Shown: positions 33,285 to 42,940, numbered from the stretch's first letter. The stretch: DNA of 64,000 nt from CAZCDS01 sp964497585 (GCA_964497585.1 CAZCDS010000025.1:21790-85789); one strand, 5' to 3'. The notes: a model not told the origin generated them from the letters alone. Program-made: numbers and translations.

Positions 33285-35840
33285 ATGACCATGCGGCGTT
33301 TGATCGTCAAACCGGACCTTCCTGAAGAGCTTGAGCCGCTCAGAAGAATCGGTATGAATCTCTGGTTCTCATGGAACCCCGACACCAGTCGGGTTTTCCA
33401 GGCTCTGGATCCCGATCTGTGGGAGGAATTCGCACACAACCCAATCCGGCTTACTTCGAACCTCTCTCGGGCCCGCAAACAGGAGATCCTCGGTGACCCG
33501 GCGCTCATGGACAGGATCAGGGAAGCTGAGCAGGCCTTCGATCAGTACATCGGGGATCCAGGAGTCTACTCGTTCAACCTCGAGCGTCCGATAGACTACC
33601 GGATCGCGTACTTCAGTATGGAGTACGGACTGAGCGAATGTCTTCCGATCTATTCCGGCGGACTCGGGCTGCTTGCCGGCGATCATTTGAAGAGTGCTTC
33701 AAATCTGGGGCTTCCGCTCATCGCCGTCGGTTTGCTCTACCAGAAGGGATACTTCAAGCAATATCTGAACATTGACGGATGGCAGCAGGAGTCGTATCCG
33801 GACAATGACTTCTACAATCTTCCGGTCTCGCCGGTCCTCGACGGCACGGGCAAGCAGGTTTCGTTCTCTCTGGAGGTCGGTGACGAACTCGTCAGGGTAC
33901 TCGTTTGGCGGGTCCAGGTCGGTCGCATTTCCCTCTATGTGCTTGACACCAATGATCCTTCCAACTCCGTGGAGTCCCGCAAGATCACTGCGGAACTCTA
34001 CGGCGGCGACATAGAAATGCGTATCCGCCAGGAGATCGTGCTGGGAATCGGAGGAGCGCGAGCGCTGCACGCGCTTGGTCTGTGGCCCTTCGTCTATCAC
34101 CTCAACGAGGGGCACGCAGCGTTCGCGGCGCTGGAGCGGATACGGCAGACCATGACCACGTTCCGGGTTCCCTTTGAGGTGGCCCGCGAGGCGGTCTCCG
34201 CTTCGACCGTCTTCACGACCCATACTCCGGTTCCGGCAGGGATCGACATGTTCTGGCCCGACCTGGTCGAACGTTACTTGGGCCAGTATATGGCGTCCCT
34301 TGGCATGACGGTGAAAGACCTTTTGGATCTGGGCTGTGAGAAGCCCTATGATCAGTCTTCACCATTATCGATGGCGATTCTCGCCATGCGGCTATCCCGG
34401 GGAGTGAACGCCGTGAGCGAGCTGCACAGCCGCGTCTCCAAGAAAATGTGGGCCGGCCTCTGGCCGAATCTGCCAGAGGAAGACCTTCCCATAGGGTACG
34501 TGACCAACGGGGTCCACATCGCGTCCTACATCTCCAAGGAGCTGGCGGACCTCTACTCCCGATACCTCGGCGAGGGCTGGATCGAGGAGCCCGACAACAA
34601 GAAGATTTGGCCTCGTGTATACAAGATACCGGATGAAGAGCTATGGCGGGTCCATGAGACGCGAAGGGAGCGCCTGGTAGCCTTTTGCCGGCGCCGCCTC
34701 TCCATCCAGGTCGAGGCCGCGGGGGGCTCGAGCCTGGACACGCAGCGCGCACGGGAAGTCCTCAACTCAGAGGCGTTGACGGTCGGTTTTGCCCGCCGCT
34801 TCGCTCCATACAAAAGGGCGGGGTTGCTCTTCAGCGATCCCGAAAGGCTCCTCCGAATGATCTCGGACAAGCGGCGTCCCGTCCAGTTCATCTTCGCGGG
34901 CAAAGCGCACCCCATGGATAATCTGGGCAAAGAGCTGATCAAGAGGGTCGTGCATCAGTCCAGGTCTGAAGGGTTCAACCGCAATCTCGTCTTTCTGGAG
35001 AATTACGACATCAACATCGCCAGGTACCTCGTTCAGGGAGTCGATGTTTGGTTGAACACTCCCCGAAGGCCCATGGAAGCCTGCGGAACCTCCGGAATGA
35101 AAGCCGCGGCAAACGGTGCGATCAATCTGAGTGTGCTCGACGGTTGGTGGCCGGAAGCCTACGACGGTGAAAACGGTTGGGCCATCGGAAATGGTGAAGA
35201 ATACGAAGATCACGAGTACCAGGACCAGGTCGAGGCCGAGGAGGTTTATGAGCTTCTCGAAAATCGGGTGATTCCCCTGTTTTTCGATCGAGGGCCGGAT
35301 GGGCTTCCCCGGCGCTGGATCGAGATCATGAAAAACAGCATGGCTCGGATCTGCGTCCACTTCAATTCTCACCGGATGATCGAAGAGTACATGGAGGATT
35401 ACTACGTCCACGCCGCGCTCGCTCACCAGATTCTGGGAGAGAACAGGCTCGCCCGCGCAAGGGAGCTGAGTGAATGGCGCAAAAGGGTCCGAAACTGCTG
35501 GTCCCGGGTGAAAGTGCTCGAGGTCTCGGAATCTCGCAGCGATCGTCTTTCCCTTGGCGAGGAACTGAGCGTAAGCGCGTCCATAGCTCTCGGCGGTCTG
35601 ACCGACCATGAAGTGATCGTCGACCTTTGCCACGGTATGATCGAGCCGGACACGGATCGAATGATCAACCGAAGCATCACCACCATGACAAGTTCAGACC
35701 AAGTCTCGGACGAAACCTGGCGCTTCGAAGGAAAGATCCAATGCGATGAAACCGGGGTCTACGGATACATGATTCGGGTCCTTCCCTTCCACCCCTATCT
35801 CTTTAACCCCTTGTCAATGAACCTCGTGGCCTGGGGGTGA
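33285..35840 (+). CDS. glgP: Alpha-glucan (glycogen/maltodextrin) phosphorylase, GT35
   Basis: 851 residues; AAAGGGGA site. N-terminal DUF3417-like part (MNLWFSWNPDTSRVF). Then YFSMEYGLSECLPIYSGGLGLLAGDHLKSASNLGLPLI, the typical active-site start of the shorter alpha-glucan phosphorylase class. Later LNEGHAAFA, VFTTHTPVPAGIDMF, NGVHIASYI, FARRFAPYKRAGLLF, and the PLP-lysine segment MEACGTSGMKAAANGAINLSVLDGWW (~597-622). Releases glucose-1-phosphate from stored glucan with phosphate. Next to a 6-phosphogluconolactonase gene on the opposite strand, consistent with sugar-phosphate use. Confidence 0.94.
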   Translation: MTMRRLIVKPDLPEELEPLRRIGMNLWFSWNPDTSRVFQALDPDLWEEFAHNPIRLTSNLSRARKQEILGDPALMDRIREAEQAFDQYIGDPGVYSFNLERPIDYRIAYFSMEYGLSECLPIYSGGLGLLAGDHLKSASNLGLPLIAVGLLYQKGYFKQYLNIDGWQQESYPDNDFYNLPVSPVLDGTGKQVSFSLEVGDELVRVLVWRVQVGRISLYVLDTNDPSNSVESRKITAELYGGDIEMRIRQEIVLGIGGARALHALGLWPFVYHLNEGHAAFAALERIRQTMTTFRVPFEVAREAVSASTVFTTHTPVPAGIDMFWPDLVERYLGQYMASLGMTVKDLLDLGCEKPYDQSSPLSMAILAMRLSRGVNAVSELHSRVSKKMWAGLWPNLPEEDLPIGYVTNGVHIASYISKELADLYSRYLGEGWIEEPDNKKIWPRVYKIPDEELWRVHETRRERLVAFCRRRLSIQVEAAGGSSLDTQRAREVLNSEALTVGFARRFAPYKRAGLLFSDPERLLRMISDKRRPVQFIFAGKAHPMDNLGKELIKRVVHQSRSEGFNRNLVFLENYDINIARYLVQGVDVWLNTPRRPMEACGTSGMKAAANGAINLSVLDGWWPEAYDGENGWAIGNGEEYEDHEYQDQVEAEEVYELLENRVIPLFFDRGPDGLPRRWIEIMKNSMARICVHFNSHRMIEEYMEDYYVHAALAHQILGENRLARARELSEWRKRVRNCWSRVKVLEVSESRSDRLSLGEELSVSASIALGGLTDHEVIVDLCHGMIEPDTDRMINRSITTMTSSDQVSDETWRFEGKIQCDETGVYGYMIRVLPFHPYLFNPLSMNLVAWG

Positions 35841-35985
35841 CGCGGACGCGGGGCAAGCATACTTTTGGCCCTTTTCCTCTCTCCTTGGCAAAGGGATTGG
35901 ATCGTCCTGAGGTGGTCGCCGTCCTCCCGTTCGGAGGCACGGGACTCTCCTGCTTCTTTGAGCTGTCAGGAGATGGGATTTGGCA

Positions 35986-36861
35986 TCACGCACCGCGGCG
36001 CCGCGCCCGCGCCAGTGCTCCGAATACGTGGAGCAGGAAAAAGCGGCCGCGAGGACTGACCCTGGCCACGGGATAGGTGGCGCCCGCTTCTTCAGGCTCA
36101 TCGAGGATTGTTCGCACAACATGCTCTTTCTCGCTTCCCGTCACGAGCACCATCACGGTTCGGCCGGCGTTGATCAGGGGGAGCGTCATCGTGATTCGCG
36201 GGATTGCCGGAGAGCCCTGCGAACCTTCCACGGCCACGACCCAGCGGGTCTTCTCCTCGATGGCTCGATCGCTTGGAAAGAGCGATGCAGTGTGACCGTC
36301 GGGCCCCATGCCCAGAAGGATCAGATCGAACGACGGGACGCGGTCTGCTGTGCCGGGGCGGGCCTTGCCCGTCCCGGTTCCCTCGGGAAAGTCGAAGAAT
36401 TTACGAAGTTGCCCTTCGTACTCCAGCGCCGCTTTCGCGGGAGGCCTGAGTTCGCCCCGAATTCGGTGAATGTGCGAGGGGTCAATCGGGACCTTGGATG
36501 TCATGAGGTCGTGGGGTGCGAGGAAATTGCTGTCGGGATGGTCCGGCGGTACACACCTTTCATCCCCCCAGAACAGATGGGTCTGCGCCCAGGGCATTGA
36601 CTCACGAAAGGGGGGAGTGGCCAGGTTGGCATAGAGAAGCCTTGGCGTCTTGCCACCGGCGAGGACCATGGTGAAAAGACCCCTCTCGTCGATGCTCTTC
36701 CGGGCGAGATCGGACACGAAGTCCGCGGCCCATTGGCTCATTTGAGCAAGGGATGGGAAGTATCGGGGGTCAGCTCTCATCGATTTCTCAATGGCCTGCG
36801 GCTCGATGTCCAGGAGGAAGCAGCCAGGCAGTGATAACAGTCGCGCGCCCCTATGAGCCAC
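35986..36861 (-). CDS. pgl: 6-phosphogluconolactonase
   Basis: 291 residues from GTG 36861, or 264 from ATG 36780, closer to the family's ~240; the extra N-terminus is uncertain. Family motifs: FTMVLAGGKTPRLLYANLA, THLFWGDERCVPPDHPDSNF, LILLGMGPDGHTASLFP, ITMTLPLINAGRTVMVLVTG. Hydrolyses 6-phosphogluconolactone in the oxidative pentose phosphate pathway. Starts 4 bases after the stop of the upstream gene, so the two are cotranscribed. The C-terminus is Arg-rich (ALARARRRGA). No zwf in the window. Confidence 0.88.
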   Translation of the reverse strand: MAHRGARLLSLPGCFLLDIEPQAIEKSMRADPRYFPSLAQMSQWAADFVSDLARKSIDERGLFTMVLAGGKTPRLLYANLATPPFRESMPWAQTHLFWGDERCVPPDHPDSNFLAPHDLMTSKVPIDPSHIHRIRGELRPPAKAALEYEGQLRKFFDFPEGTGTGKARPGTADRVPSFDLILLGMGPDGHTASLFPSDRAIEEKTRWVVAVEGSQGSPAIPRITMTLPLINAGRTVMVLVTGSEKEHVVRTILDEPEEAGATYPVARVSPRGRFFLLHVFGALARARRRGA

Positions 36862-36865
36862 AGGG

Positions 36866-37411
36866 CTATTCCTCTTTCAGGCACTTCTCGATCTCTTCGA
36901 CGATGGTGTCCACCCAATGGGGCGGATAGGTAGCCGTGAGGTGGCGCATACTATAATGTCGGAGTCCCCATTTCCAGACCTCGGCGTCGGCTCGGCATTC
37001 CAGGGCCTGCTTGTACCTCGCTCGTTCCGCCCGGGCCTTGGGCCATTCGCGTTCCGGCGGCCGTTCGAGGACCACGTGCCCCAATTCTCTGAGGACCGAC
37101 CCCACGAAAAGGTCTTCCTGCCTGTGGGTCTGTTCCTCGTACATGGTGATGGTATAGGACCGCGATCTTCTCGGTCCCTCCACGATGGTAGCCATTCCAA
37201 GCGGAACTATGGGGTCGGGTTTGATGACCACGGTAAGTCTTCTCTCAGACTTGAGAAAGAGGTCCTGAGCCTCTTCAGGAATAAGTTTCAGGGCCTTTTT
37301 AAGGCGTTTACGCGTCTTCTCGCGGGAGGCCGCGTCCGGCGCGACTCCCTCGAAACGAACCGAGTCTTCAATGAATCGGTCGATTGCGCTGTCTCTTTTG
37401 GAATCGACCAT
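36866..37411 (-). CDS. Protein of unknown function with degenerate zincin-like motif
   Basis: 181 residues, soluble, charged, no signal. The segment SVLRELGHVVLERPPEREWP resembles the active helix of zinc proteases (HELGHxxxxxH) but has Arg where the first zinc His should be. Earlier part: a helical Arg/Lys-rich N-terminus (ASREKTRKRLKKALKLIPEEAQDL). Probably a non-catalytic relative of a metallopeptidase domain. Lies 4 bp upstream of the pgl start on the same strand. Confidence 0.6.
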   Translation of the reverse strand: MVDSKRDSAIDRFIEDSVRFEGVAPDAASREKTRKRLKKALKLIPEEAQDLFLKSERRLTVVIKPDPIVPLGMATIVEGPRRSRSYTITMYEEQTHRQEDLFVGSVLRELGHVVLERPPEREWPKARAERARYKQALECRADAEVWKWGLRHYSMRHLTATYPPHWVDTIVEEIEKCLKEE

Positions 37412-37474
37412 CTCGGCAATCGTTCTCCTTTTTTAGGCTGACGTGAAAGAGAAGCCTGTCAGTCTCCCTCTTGA

Positions 37475-38749
37475 TCACCAGAGTGTGGAACCCTTTCGCC
37501 CCTGTGCGCGAGTCGGCCTTCGTGCGGGACCGGATTCCGCTGGTTCCTCTCTCCGGCCGGCACGAACTCTCTCGCCAGGGCCCGGCCCTCCACCCCATCT
37601 CTTGAGGAGCGTCCGATACTCTTCGTTGTCAGGAGCCAGGGCAATGGCCTTCTCAAGGGTCCTGACAGCCTGCCTTCGTTCATTGAGGGCCATCTGAACC
37701 TCCGCGAGATTGCGCAGCATGTCCGGATTCTTGCCACCACTCAGACGCACCGCTTTTCGGGATAGCGTCAGCGCCTTTTTCGGTTCGCGGTATCGTGGGT
37801 CCTTTGCCGTGGCATAGAGCAACCCCAGAGCCGCGCAAGCCGCGAACAGCGTCTTATCCAATTCCATGGCCTTCTTAAAATCCTTCACGGCAAGATCATA
37901 GTCTGCGAGCTTCCGGTAGGCAATCCCGCGGTCTTTGTAGATTGCCGCCCGGTTGGGGTTGGCCTCGATCACCTTGCTGAATTCCTCGACCGCCTTTTCG
38001 TCCTGTCCAAGTCCGCTGTAGGCCTGCCCGCGGTTGTGGTACGCGGACCAGAAACTCGAGTTGAGCTTAATGGCTCTATTGAAGTCCGCAATCGCCTTTT
38101 TGTAGGCGCGCTGCCGCAGGTAGGCCACGCCCCTATTGTTGTAGATCATGGGGTCTTTGGCGTTGAGTTTCGCTGCTCGATTAAAGTCAGCTATAGCCCT
38201 CTCGTAGTCGCCCAGCCCATTGTACGCGAACCCGCGGTTGTTGAAAAAACGAGGATCGGTGGAGTCAATACGAATGGCCTTGTTGAAATCCGCTATTGCC
38301 CGTTTGTAGTCGCCTCTGCCGTTGAACGCGAATCCCCTGGTGTTGAAGGCCTGGGCCATTGTTGGGTCCAGTTTGATGGCTTTGTCCAAGGCTCGGATGG
38401 CTTTTTCGTATTCGTTCAGAGCATTGTAGGCAAACCCCAGCCGGGCGAACGCCGCCGCGAGCGCGGGATCGAGTTTGACGGCCTGGAGCAGGTCGGGGAT
38501 CGCTTGGGAAGGCTGACCCTCGCGTAGGCGGACCTCCCCGCGTTTCGCCCACGTGGTGGCTGAGCGAGGCTCCAGTTTGAGCGCGCGGGAAAAATGCTCG
38601 ATAGCAGCATCGTAGTTGCCGTTGTCTTCAGCGTTGAGTCCGGCGCTGAAATAGTCTTCGAATTCCCCTGCAAGCGCGAGTTCGGGTCCCTGGAACCCCA
38701 GGAAAAACGCGACCATTATCAGGCTGACACTATGTTTGGACATCTTCAT
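37475..38749 (-). CDS. Exported tetratricopeptide-repeat protein
   Basis: 424 residues from ATG 38749 (GGGGA upstream; longer frame to 38869 has no site). Signal peptide MKMSKHSVSLIMVAFFLGFQ...ALAGE. Eight or more TPR units follow, regular 34-residue repeats such as AFNTRGFAFNGRGDYKRAIADFNKAI, FFNNRGFAYNGLGDYERAIADFNRA and IYNNRGVAYLRQRAYKKAIADF. Repeats 4-6 are nearly identical, suggesting recent internal duplication. The C-terminal ~40 residues are a basic, Gly/Pro/Arg-rich tail (GPGPGERVRAGRREE). Likely a scaffold for periplasmic protein assembly; partner unknown. Confidence 0.85.
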   Translation of the reverse strand: MKMSKHSVSLIMVAFFLGFQGPELALAGEFEDYFSAGLNAEDNGNYDAAIEHFSRALKLEPRSATTWAKRGEVRLREGQPSQAIPDLLQAVKLDPALAAAFARLGFAYNALNEYEKAIRALDKAIKLDPTMAQAFNTRGFAFNGRGDYKRAIADFNKAIRIDSTDPRFFNNRGFAYNGLGDYERAIADFNRAAKLNAKDPMIYNNRGVAYLRQRAYKKAIADFNRAIKLNSSFWSAYHNRGQAYSGLGQDEKAVEEFSKVIEANPNRAAIYKDRGIAYRKLADYDLAVKDFKKAMELDKTLFAACAALGLLYATAKDPRYREPKKALTLSRKAVRLSGGKNPDMLRNLAEVQMALNERRQAVRTLEKAIALAPDNEEYRTLLKRWGGGPGPGERVRAGRREEPAESGPARRPTRAQGRKGSTLW

Positions 38750-39020
38750 CGTTGCCCATCCCCGGTACCGAATAGTTGTCATAGAACCCCGGCGGGTCAC
38801 CGGTGCTCTATACTCCCTTTGCCGCGCGCAAGCAAGCAGCCTTCGCACACGAGACTGTCGGCACACCACACGCGTCTTGTTGAGGGCGGAGAATCGCTCT
38901 ATAGTGATGGACGCGCCGAAGCGATCGGGGCACTATGTGGCAAATGGACCAAAAGGATTGCTCTGCCCGGTCAGACTCGGATCGGGGAAGTGACAAGGGC
39001 TCAGCCGGAAGGAGACGCTC

Positions 39021-39674
39021 ATGGATGTTCTTGAGACCATACGCACTCGCAAGAGTTGCAGAGCCTTTAAGGAAGGGACCCTTTCACGGGAAATCCTCGA
39101 GGGTGTACTGCAAGACGCTGCCAAGGCGCCGTCGGCAATCAACATGCAGCCCTGGGAGGTCCACATGGTCATCGGCGAGGAGAGGAAAAGGCTCTCCCGT
39201 CGTCTGCTGCGGGCTTACCGGGAACGTCAACTAACCTGCGGTCCCGGATCGACCAAACCGATCCCGGAGCGCTTCATGGAGAGGGGGCGACAGTGCGCGG
39301 ACGCGATGGCCCCGCTCGTCGAACGCATGGGAACGGACTTCAGAACGTACGTCAACGAGGGTAGTCTTCAGTTCTACGGGGCGCCGGCAGTGGCATTGAT
39401 CTTCCTGGACGACTCGTTCCCTCCTGATCGCGGAGTTGACGTCGGCGCGCTCGTGGGTTACCTCGTCCTGGCCGCATCCGGACATGGCCTCGATTCGTGC
39501 CCCATAGGCCTCGTCACCGCGTATGAGGACGACATTCGGGACCACCTTAACATCCCAGAGACAAAGCGGCTTGTTATTTCCGTTGCCCTGGGGATGGCAG
39601 ATGAATCCGCGGCGATCAATGAATTTCGCAGCCCGAGAATTGAATTGGGGGAGTTTGTGCGCTGGATCGACTAG
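39021..39674 (+). CDS. Nitroreductase-family flavoprotein
   Basis: 217 residues; GAAGGAGAC site. The N-terminus MDVLETIRTRKSCRAFKEG is the FMN-phosphate-binding Arg-rich start of the family, then APSAINMQPWEVHMVIG, and later LVLAASGHGLDSCPIG and LVISVALGMADESAAINEFRSPR. The family uses FMN and NAD(P)H to reduce nitro groups, quinones or other acceptors, or has other flavin roles. Substrate not predictable. Convergent with the next gene (10 bp between stops). Confidence 0.88.
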   Translation: MDVLETIRTRKSCRAFKEGTLSREILEGVLQDAAKAPSAINMQPWEVHMVIGEERKRLSRRLLRAYRERQLTCGPGSTKPIPERFMERGRQCADAMAPLVERMGTDFRTYVNEGSLQFYGAPAVALIFLDDSFPPDRGVDVGALVGYLVLAASGHGLDSCPIGLVTAYEDDIRDHLNIPETKRLVISVALGMADESAAINEFRSPRIELGEFVRWID

Positions 39675-39683
39675 ACTGAAATT

Positions 39684-40331
39684 CTATTTGACTTCGGTCG
39701 ATCGTCGAATGCGAAAGGTATAGCTGAGAATCGCCTCTGCACTGTCCTGATCCTTTCCGGAGATTTGTACGTCGAACGTTCCGCTCGTGCTCGGCTCGAA
39801 CTTCCAGGTGATCCGTCCCTCGGGGTCGACTTTCATTCCGGGGGGCCCTTTCTTAAGCGTCAAGGTTACTGGTTTGCCTTCGAGGTCCGACGCTTTCAGT
39901 TCGGCCTTATAGACGTTCCCCTCGATCCGCTGATTCTCGAGTTTCATGAGCGGAGGGGCGTTCCGAACGACTGTGCGTATCACCTGTTCGGGGCCCTTGT
40001 CATCCTCGAGATTGAAGGGGGTCGCGGTGACTTCGATCTTGTCTCCCGCTTTTATGTCCGCGTCCAGCTCCACGGTGGCAGGGAATTCGATGGCGTCGGA
40101 AAGACCAACCTCTTCCCCGTTGATGACCCAGCGGATTTCTGCTCGCTGAGTGTCCTGCGCCGCCTCCAGTTTGAGCGCCAGATGGTCACCGGTCTGGGGT
40201 CTTACCGGTTCGAGCTTCATGGCCGATATCCGAGGTCCGGAGGGGGGCTTTGCATCAGCCTCCTGTCCGTGTGCAGCCGAAGCCATGGGAAGGATGGCCA
40301 ACATTAGCAAGACGGCCTTTATTATGCTCAT
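39684..40331 (-). CDS. Exported Ig/cadherin-like domain protein
   Basis: 215 residues; signal peptide about 1-22 (MSIIKAVLLMLAILPMASAAHGQ). Two beta-sandwich-like domains: the first (~35-125; ISAMKLEPVRPQTGDHLALKLEAAQDTQRAEIRWVINGEEVG...) and the second with GKPVTLTLKKGPPGMKVDPEGRITWKFEPSTSGTFDVQISGKDQDSA, similar to putative-Ig cadherin-type domains that bind calcium or sugars. Surface or periplasmic. No partner apparent; its promoter faces the PHP pseudogene region. Confidence 0.65.
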   Translation of the reverse strand: MSIIKAVLLMLAILPMASAAHGQEADAKPPSGPRISAMKLEPVRPQTGDHLALKLEAAQDTQRAEIRWVINGEEVGLSDAIEFPATVELDADIKAGDKIEVTATPFNLEDDKGPEQVIRTVVRNAPPLMKLENQRIEGNVYKAELKASDLEGKPVTLTLKKGPPGMKVDPEGRITWKFEPSTSGTFDVQISGKDQDSAEAILSYTFRIRRSTEVK

Positions 40332-40590
40332 TCTTTGATCGTCCGTTTGTCGTTCGCTTGTCCACCTTGTCAGGTGAAGAATTTGCCAACGGCAACTCCG
40401 GGTAGGTCCCGAAGTATCCCATTCTCACGACAACATAATACCATTTTCTCCGCTGGAATCAAACGCCTATACGCGTAACATCCTGCATATTCCATATATT
40501 TCGCGCCATGACGGCACTCGAGGGGGAGCCAAGAATGGATCCTCCAATCTGCCCAACGACCTGCTGGATGCCCCCGTCCTTCGGATCGAC

Positions 40591-41208
40591 TCACGCTCTC
40601 GCATATCTCTCCCGACACTGACCGGACTTGATTTCTCTGATGAGATCGTTCAGGTTGCCAATCCGATTTGAGAACTTTCTGAACGCACGTCCCACATGGG
40701 CCACTCGACGGCAATCAGATGCTTGCACCGACGCAAGTCCATTTCGAGAGCAACCTTTATGGCACGGTGATTCATTTCACTCGTATCGGCTCGTTGTGGG
40801 TTTCTGGCCTCCGGGCCGGAAACCGAGTTTATTGGCTCCCCACGAGACTCCCACTCACGAAAGGGGTAGGATGGGACACCTGTCCCGCCCAGGCCGTGCA
40901 CGCGCGCCACGACCGTGGAGAGCTTGAGGAAGTTGTTTCTGCCCTACAGGTTCCAGGAATCGTCTTGGGGTCCTTAAACAAGCAAGTGCCCGCAGTCGAT
41001 CGGGACTTCGGTACCGCGAAGGACCAGAAAACCGTAGGGCAACCGTATCCTTGTCACCGGTCGCGAGGCCTTGAGGGAAATCGTGTTCAGTGAAGCACAC
41101 TCCGTCAAGTCTAAGTTCCTGGGCCCGGTCTATTAGATTTTCAGACTCCAGATGATTATCGTAAAAGTATCTGCTGTGGCAAGACAGGTCGATGAGCCTT
41201 GTCCCCAT
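40591..41208 (-). pseudogene. Decayed PHP-domain metal-dependent phosphoesterase
   Basis: Three reading frames in series still spell a PHP-family protein. The first (from ATG 41208) gives LIDLSCHSRYFYDNHL ... LDGVCFTEHDF. A shifted frame gives FLVLRGTEVPIDCGHLLV, then a stop, then VHGLGGTGVPSYPFREWESRGE. A third (down to a TGA at 40591) gives ASDCRRVAHVGRAFRKF and NLNDLIREIKSG. The order and spacing match intact PHP proteins, so at least two frameshifts and two in-frame stops have broken it. The metal ligand His-x-His has become Ser-Cys-His. Clearly dead as an enzyme. Confidence 0.85.
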
Positions 41209-41726
41209 GTTGCTTGGCGCCGGTTTGGTGTCGTTGCCTTTGCTTTAGGCTGCGTGTGACCCGGCTCTAACACCGGCAGCGGTGAACAACTACTTCTGTC
41301 TCGCGCAGCGGGAAAACTCGGCTCCAGAATCCGAGACTCCGGGGAAGTTCTCCGTTCCGGAAGTCAACTCGGGTCAAAGGGCGCGGAGGACAACCCCACG
41401 CGGAGTCGATCGGTCGTTCTCGCGACGCTGGTACGATAATTTGCCATGGAAAAGCGGCACCCATGACGTAGTATGGTCAAATTGTGCCAGAACCTCTGAC
41501 CTTGCCGCGAGGAGGCGAAATTGGGTTTTCTCGGTAAGATCGCAGCGCTTAAGCCTATCCCAGGAGGCGAGGCAGCGCGCGTGTATACCGCGACCCTCGG
41601 TATTGCACTGGACCACAAGGTACTGTTGCCGGAGATGAACCGCACGGAAAGAGGAAATCCTGCGGAACCTTTTAGGCCGTCACCGGCTCGAATGGAACTG
41701 AGAGCCGTCCAAACCAGGAGAATTGT
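41209..41726. other. Gap with no clear gene, possibly decayed coding remnant
   Basis: About 520 bases between the PHP pseudogene and the lactonase-like gene. Several frames are open for 70-100 codons but none has a convincing start or family signature. Given the adjacent pseudogene, it may be a relic. Confidence 0.3.
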
Positions 41727-42449
41727 ATGACCACGTACACGATCCACCCTTTGGCGGCGGGATTCAACGAGACTGATCAGGGGATAATGACGTATCAGCG
41801 TTTCTACGGCAAACGTATTATGCTGCCCATATACGCCTTTGCAGTCAAGGGCGGTGACAAGAATATTCTTGTTGACACGGGCATCGAAGAGTTCATGGCC
41901 CCGCCAGACCTGGACGAACGCATGGGGTTTCCCGTCCTGGAGTTCGAGGAGGCCCTGCAATCGATCGGCTGGAAGCCCGAGGACATTGACATAATCATCC
42001 ATACGCACCTTCATAATGACCACTGTGAAAACGACTACCTCTGCAGCAACGCCGAGGTCTTCGTTCAAAAGGCCGAGCTGGAGTTATTCAACGATCCCCA
42101 TCCGATCGACCACCGCTATTACGCGGATGTCCTCGACGACGTGAGCATCAAAACTATCGAGGGGGACACTGACATCGTGGACGGGATCGAAGTTCTCTTC
42201 ACGCCCGGACACACTCCCGGCGGGCAGTCAGTCTCGATCGAAACGACGGAGGGCAAGGCCGTCATCACAGGGCTCTGCTGCAACTCGGAAAACTTCCCAG
42301 CAGGCGGAGGCATCATAGTACCCGGTGTCCATCTGGACGTAATCCAGGCTTACGACAGCATGGTCCGGATTCGGGAAGCGGCGGACATTCTCCTTCCGAT
42401 TCATGACCTGCAATTGGGCCACAAGAAGGTCATCCCGGAAAACGCCTGA
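41727..42449 (+). CDS. Metallo-beta-lactamase-fold hydrolase, AHL-lactonase-like
   Basis: 240 residues; AGGAGAATTGT site. The MBL motif IIHTHLHNDHCEN (HxHxDH) near residue 91-103 binds two metals; VLFTPGHTPGGQSV gives the next His and later IHDLQ-type residues complete the set. Layout (DTGIEEFM, then ~40 residues, then HTHLHNDH) resembles the N-acyl-homoserine lactonase subgroup. It could open a lactone or thioester; without quorum genes nearby, the true substrate is unknown. Follows a gap and pseudogene; 153 bp before a Cys-rich gene. Confidence 0.82.
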   Translation: MTTYTIHPLAAGFNETDQGIMTYQRFYGKRIMLPIYAFAVKGGDKNILVDTGIEEFMAPPDLDERMGFPVLEFEEALQSIGWKPEDIDIIIHTHLHNDHCENDYLCSNAEVFVQKAELELFNDPHPIDHRYYADVLDDVSIKTIEGDTDIVDGIEVLFTPGHTPGGQSVSIETTEGKAVITGLCCNSENFPAGGGIIVPGVHLDVIQAYDSMVRIREAADILLPIHDLQLGHKKVIPENA

Positions 42450-42602
42450 GTCGTTTATCCACATGGCCAGGCGGAGCGGCCCAAGACGTGACTCGAGTGC
42501 CGCTTGCCGATCAGGCCCAACAGAGATCCGCGAGAGCCCTGTCGAGGTCATACAGCCTCCGACGAGAGTCCTGACCTGCCAGTGAAAGGAGACCCGGCCA
42601 CC

Positions 42603-42818
42603 ATGAGCGACCGCTGCTACCGACACCCCACGGAGGAGGGCACGTACTTCTGCCAGAAGGACAACGTCCACATGTGCGAGCAATGCGCGTGTTGTCACAA
42701 CCCACGGATTTATTGCCAATATCGAACCTCGTGCGTCATCGACCTCCTGACGAAAGAGGGAGACTTGGCCCCCTGCAATGAGAAGACCGACGGCGAGAAG
42801 GAGCTCCCGGTTGACTGA
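42603..42818 (+). CDS. Small Cys/His-rich zinc-binding protein
   Basis: 71 residues; GAAAGGAGAC site. Ordered Cys/His pairs CYRHP, YFCQKDNVHMCEQCACCHNPRIYCQ resemble a B-box-type zinc finger. Similar small proteins often lie next to chaperone genes; here dnaJ follows 122 bp downstream. No enzymatic motif. Probably a conserved metal-binding accessory of unknown role. Confidence 0.65.
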   Translation: MSDRCYRHPTEEGTYFCQKDNVHMCEQCACCHNPRIYCQYRTSCVIDLLTKEGDLAPCNEKTDGEKELPVD

Positions 42819-42940
42819 GCTGCTCTCAAAAAATTCCCCTTCTCAGGGTGACAGAAGGGCATCCAATGATTATATAAGCAAATTGAGCAGAGGAGTGGAC
42901 CATCAGGTCCACCCTGACTTTGGACTCAACGGGTTGTCTC

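Noticed and set aside
34767..35633. Minus-strand open frame of 288 codons
   Set aside because: Shadow of the glucan phosphorylase gene.
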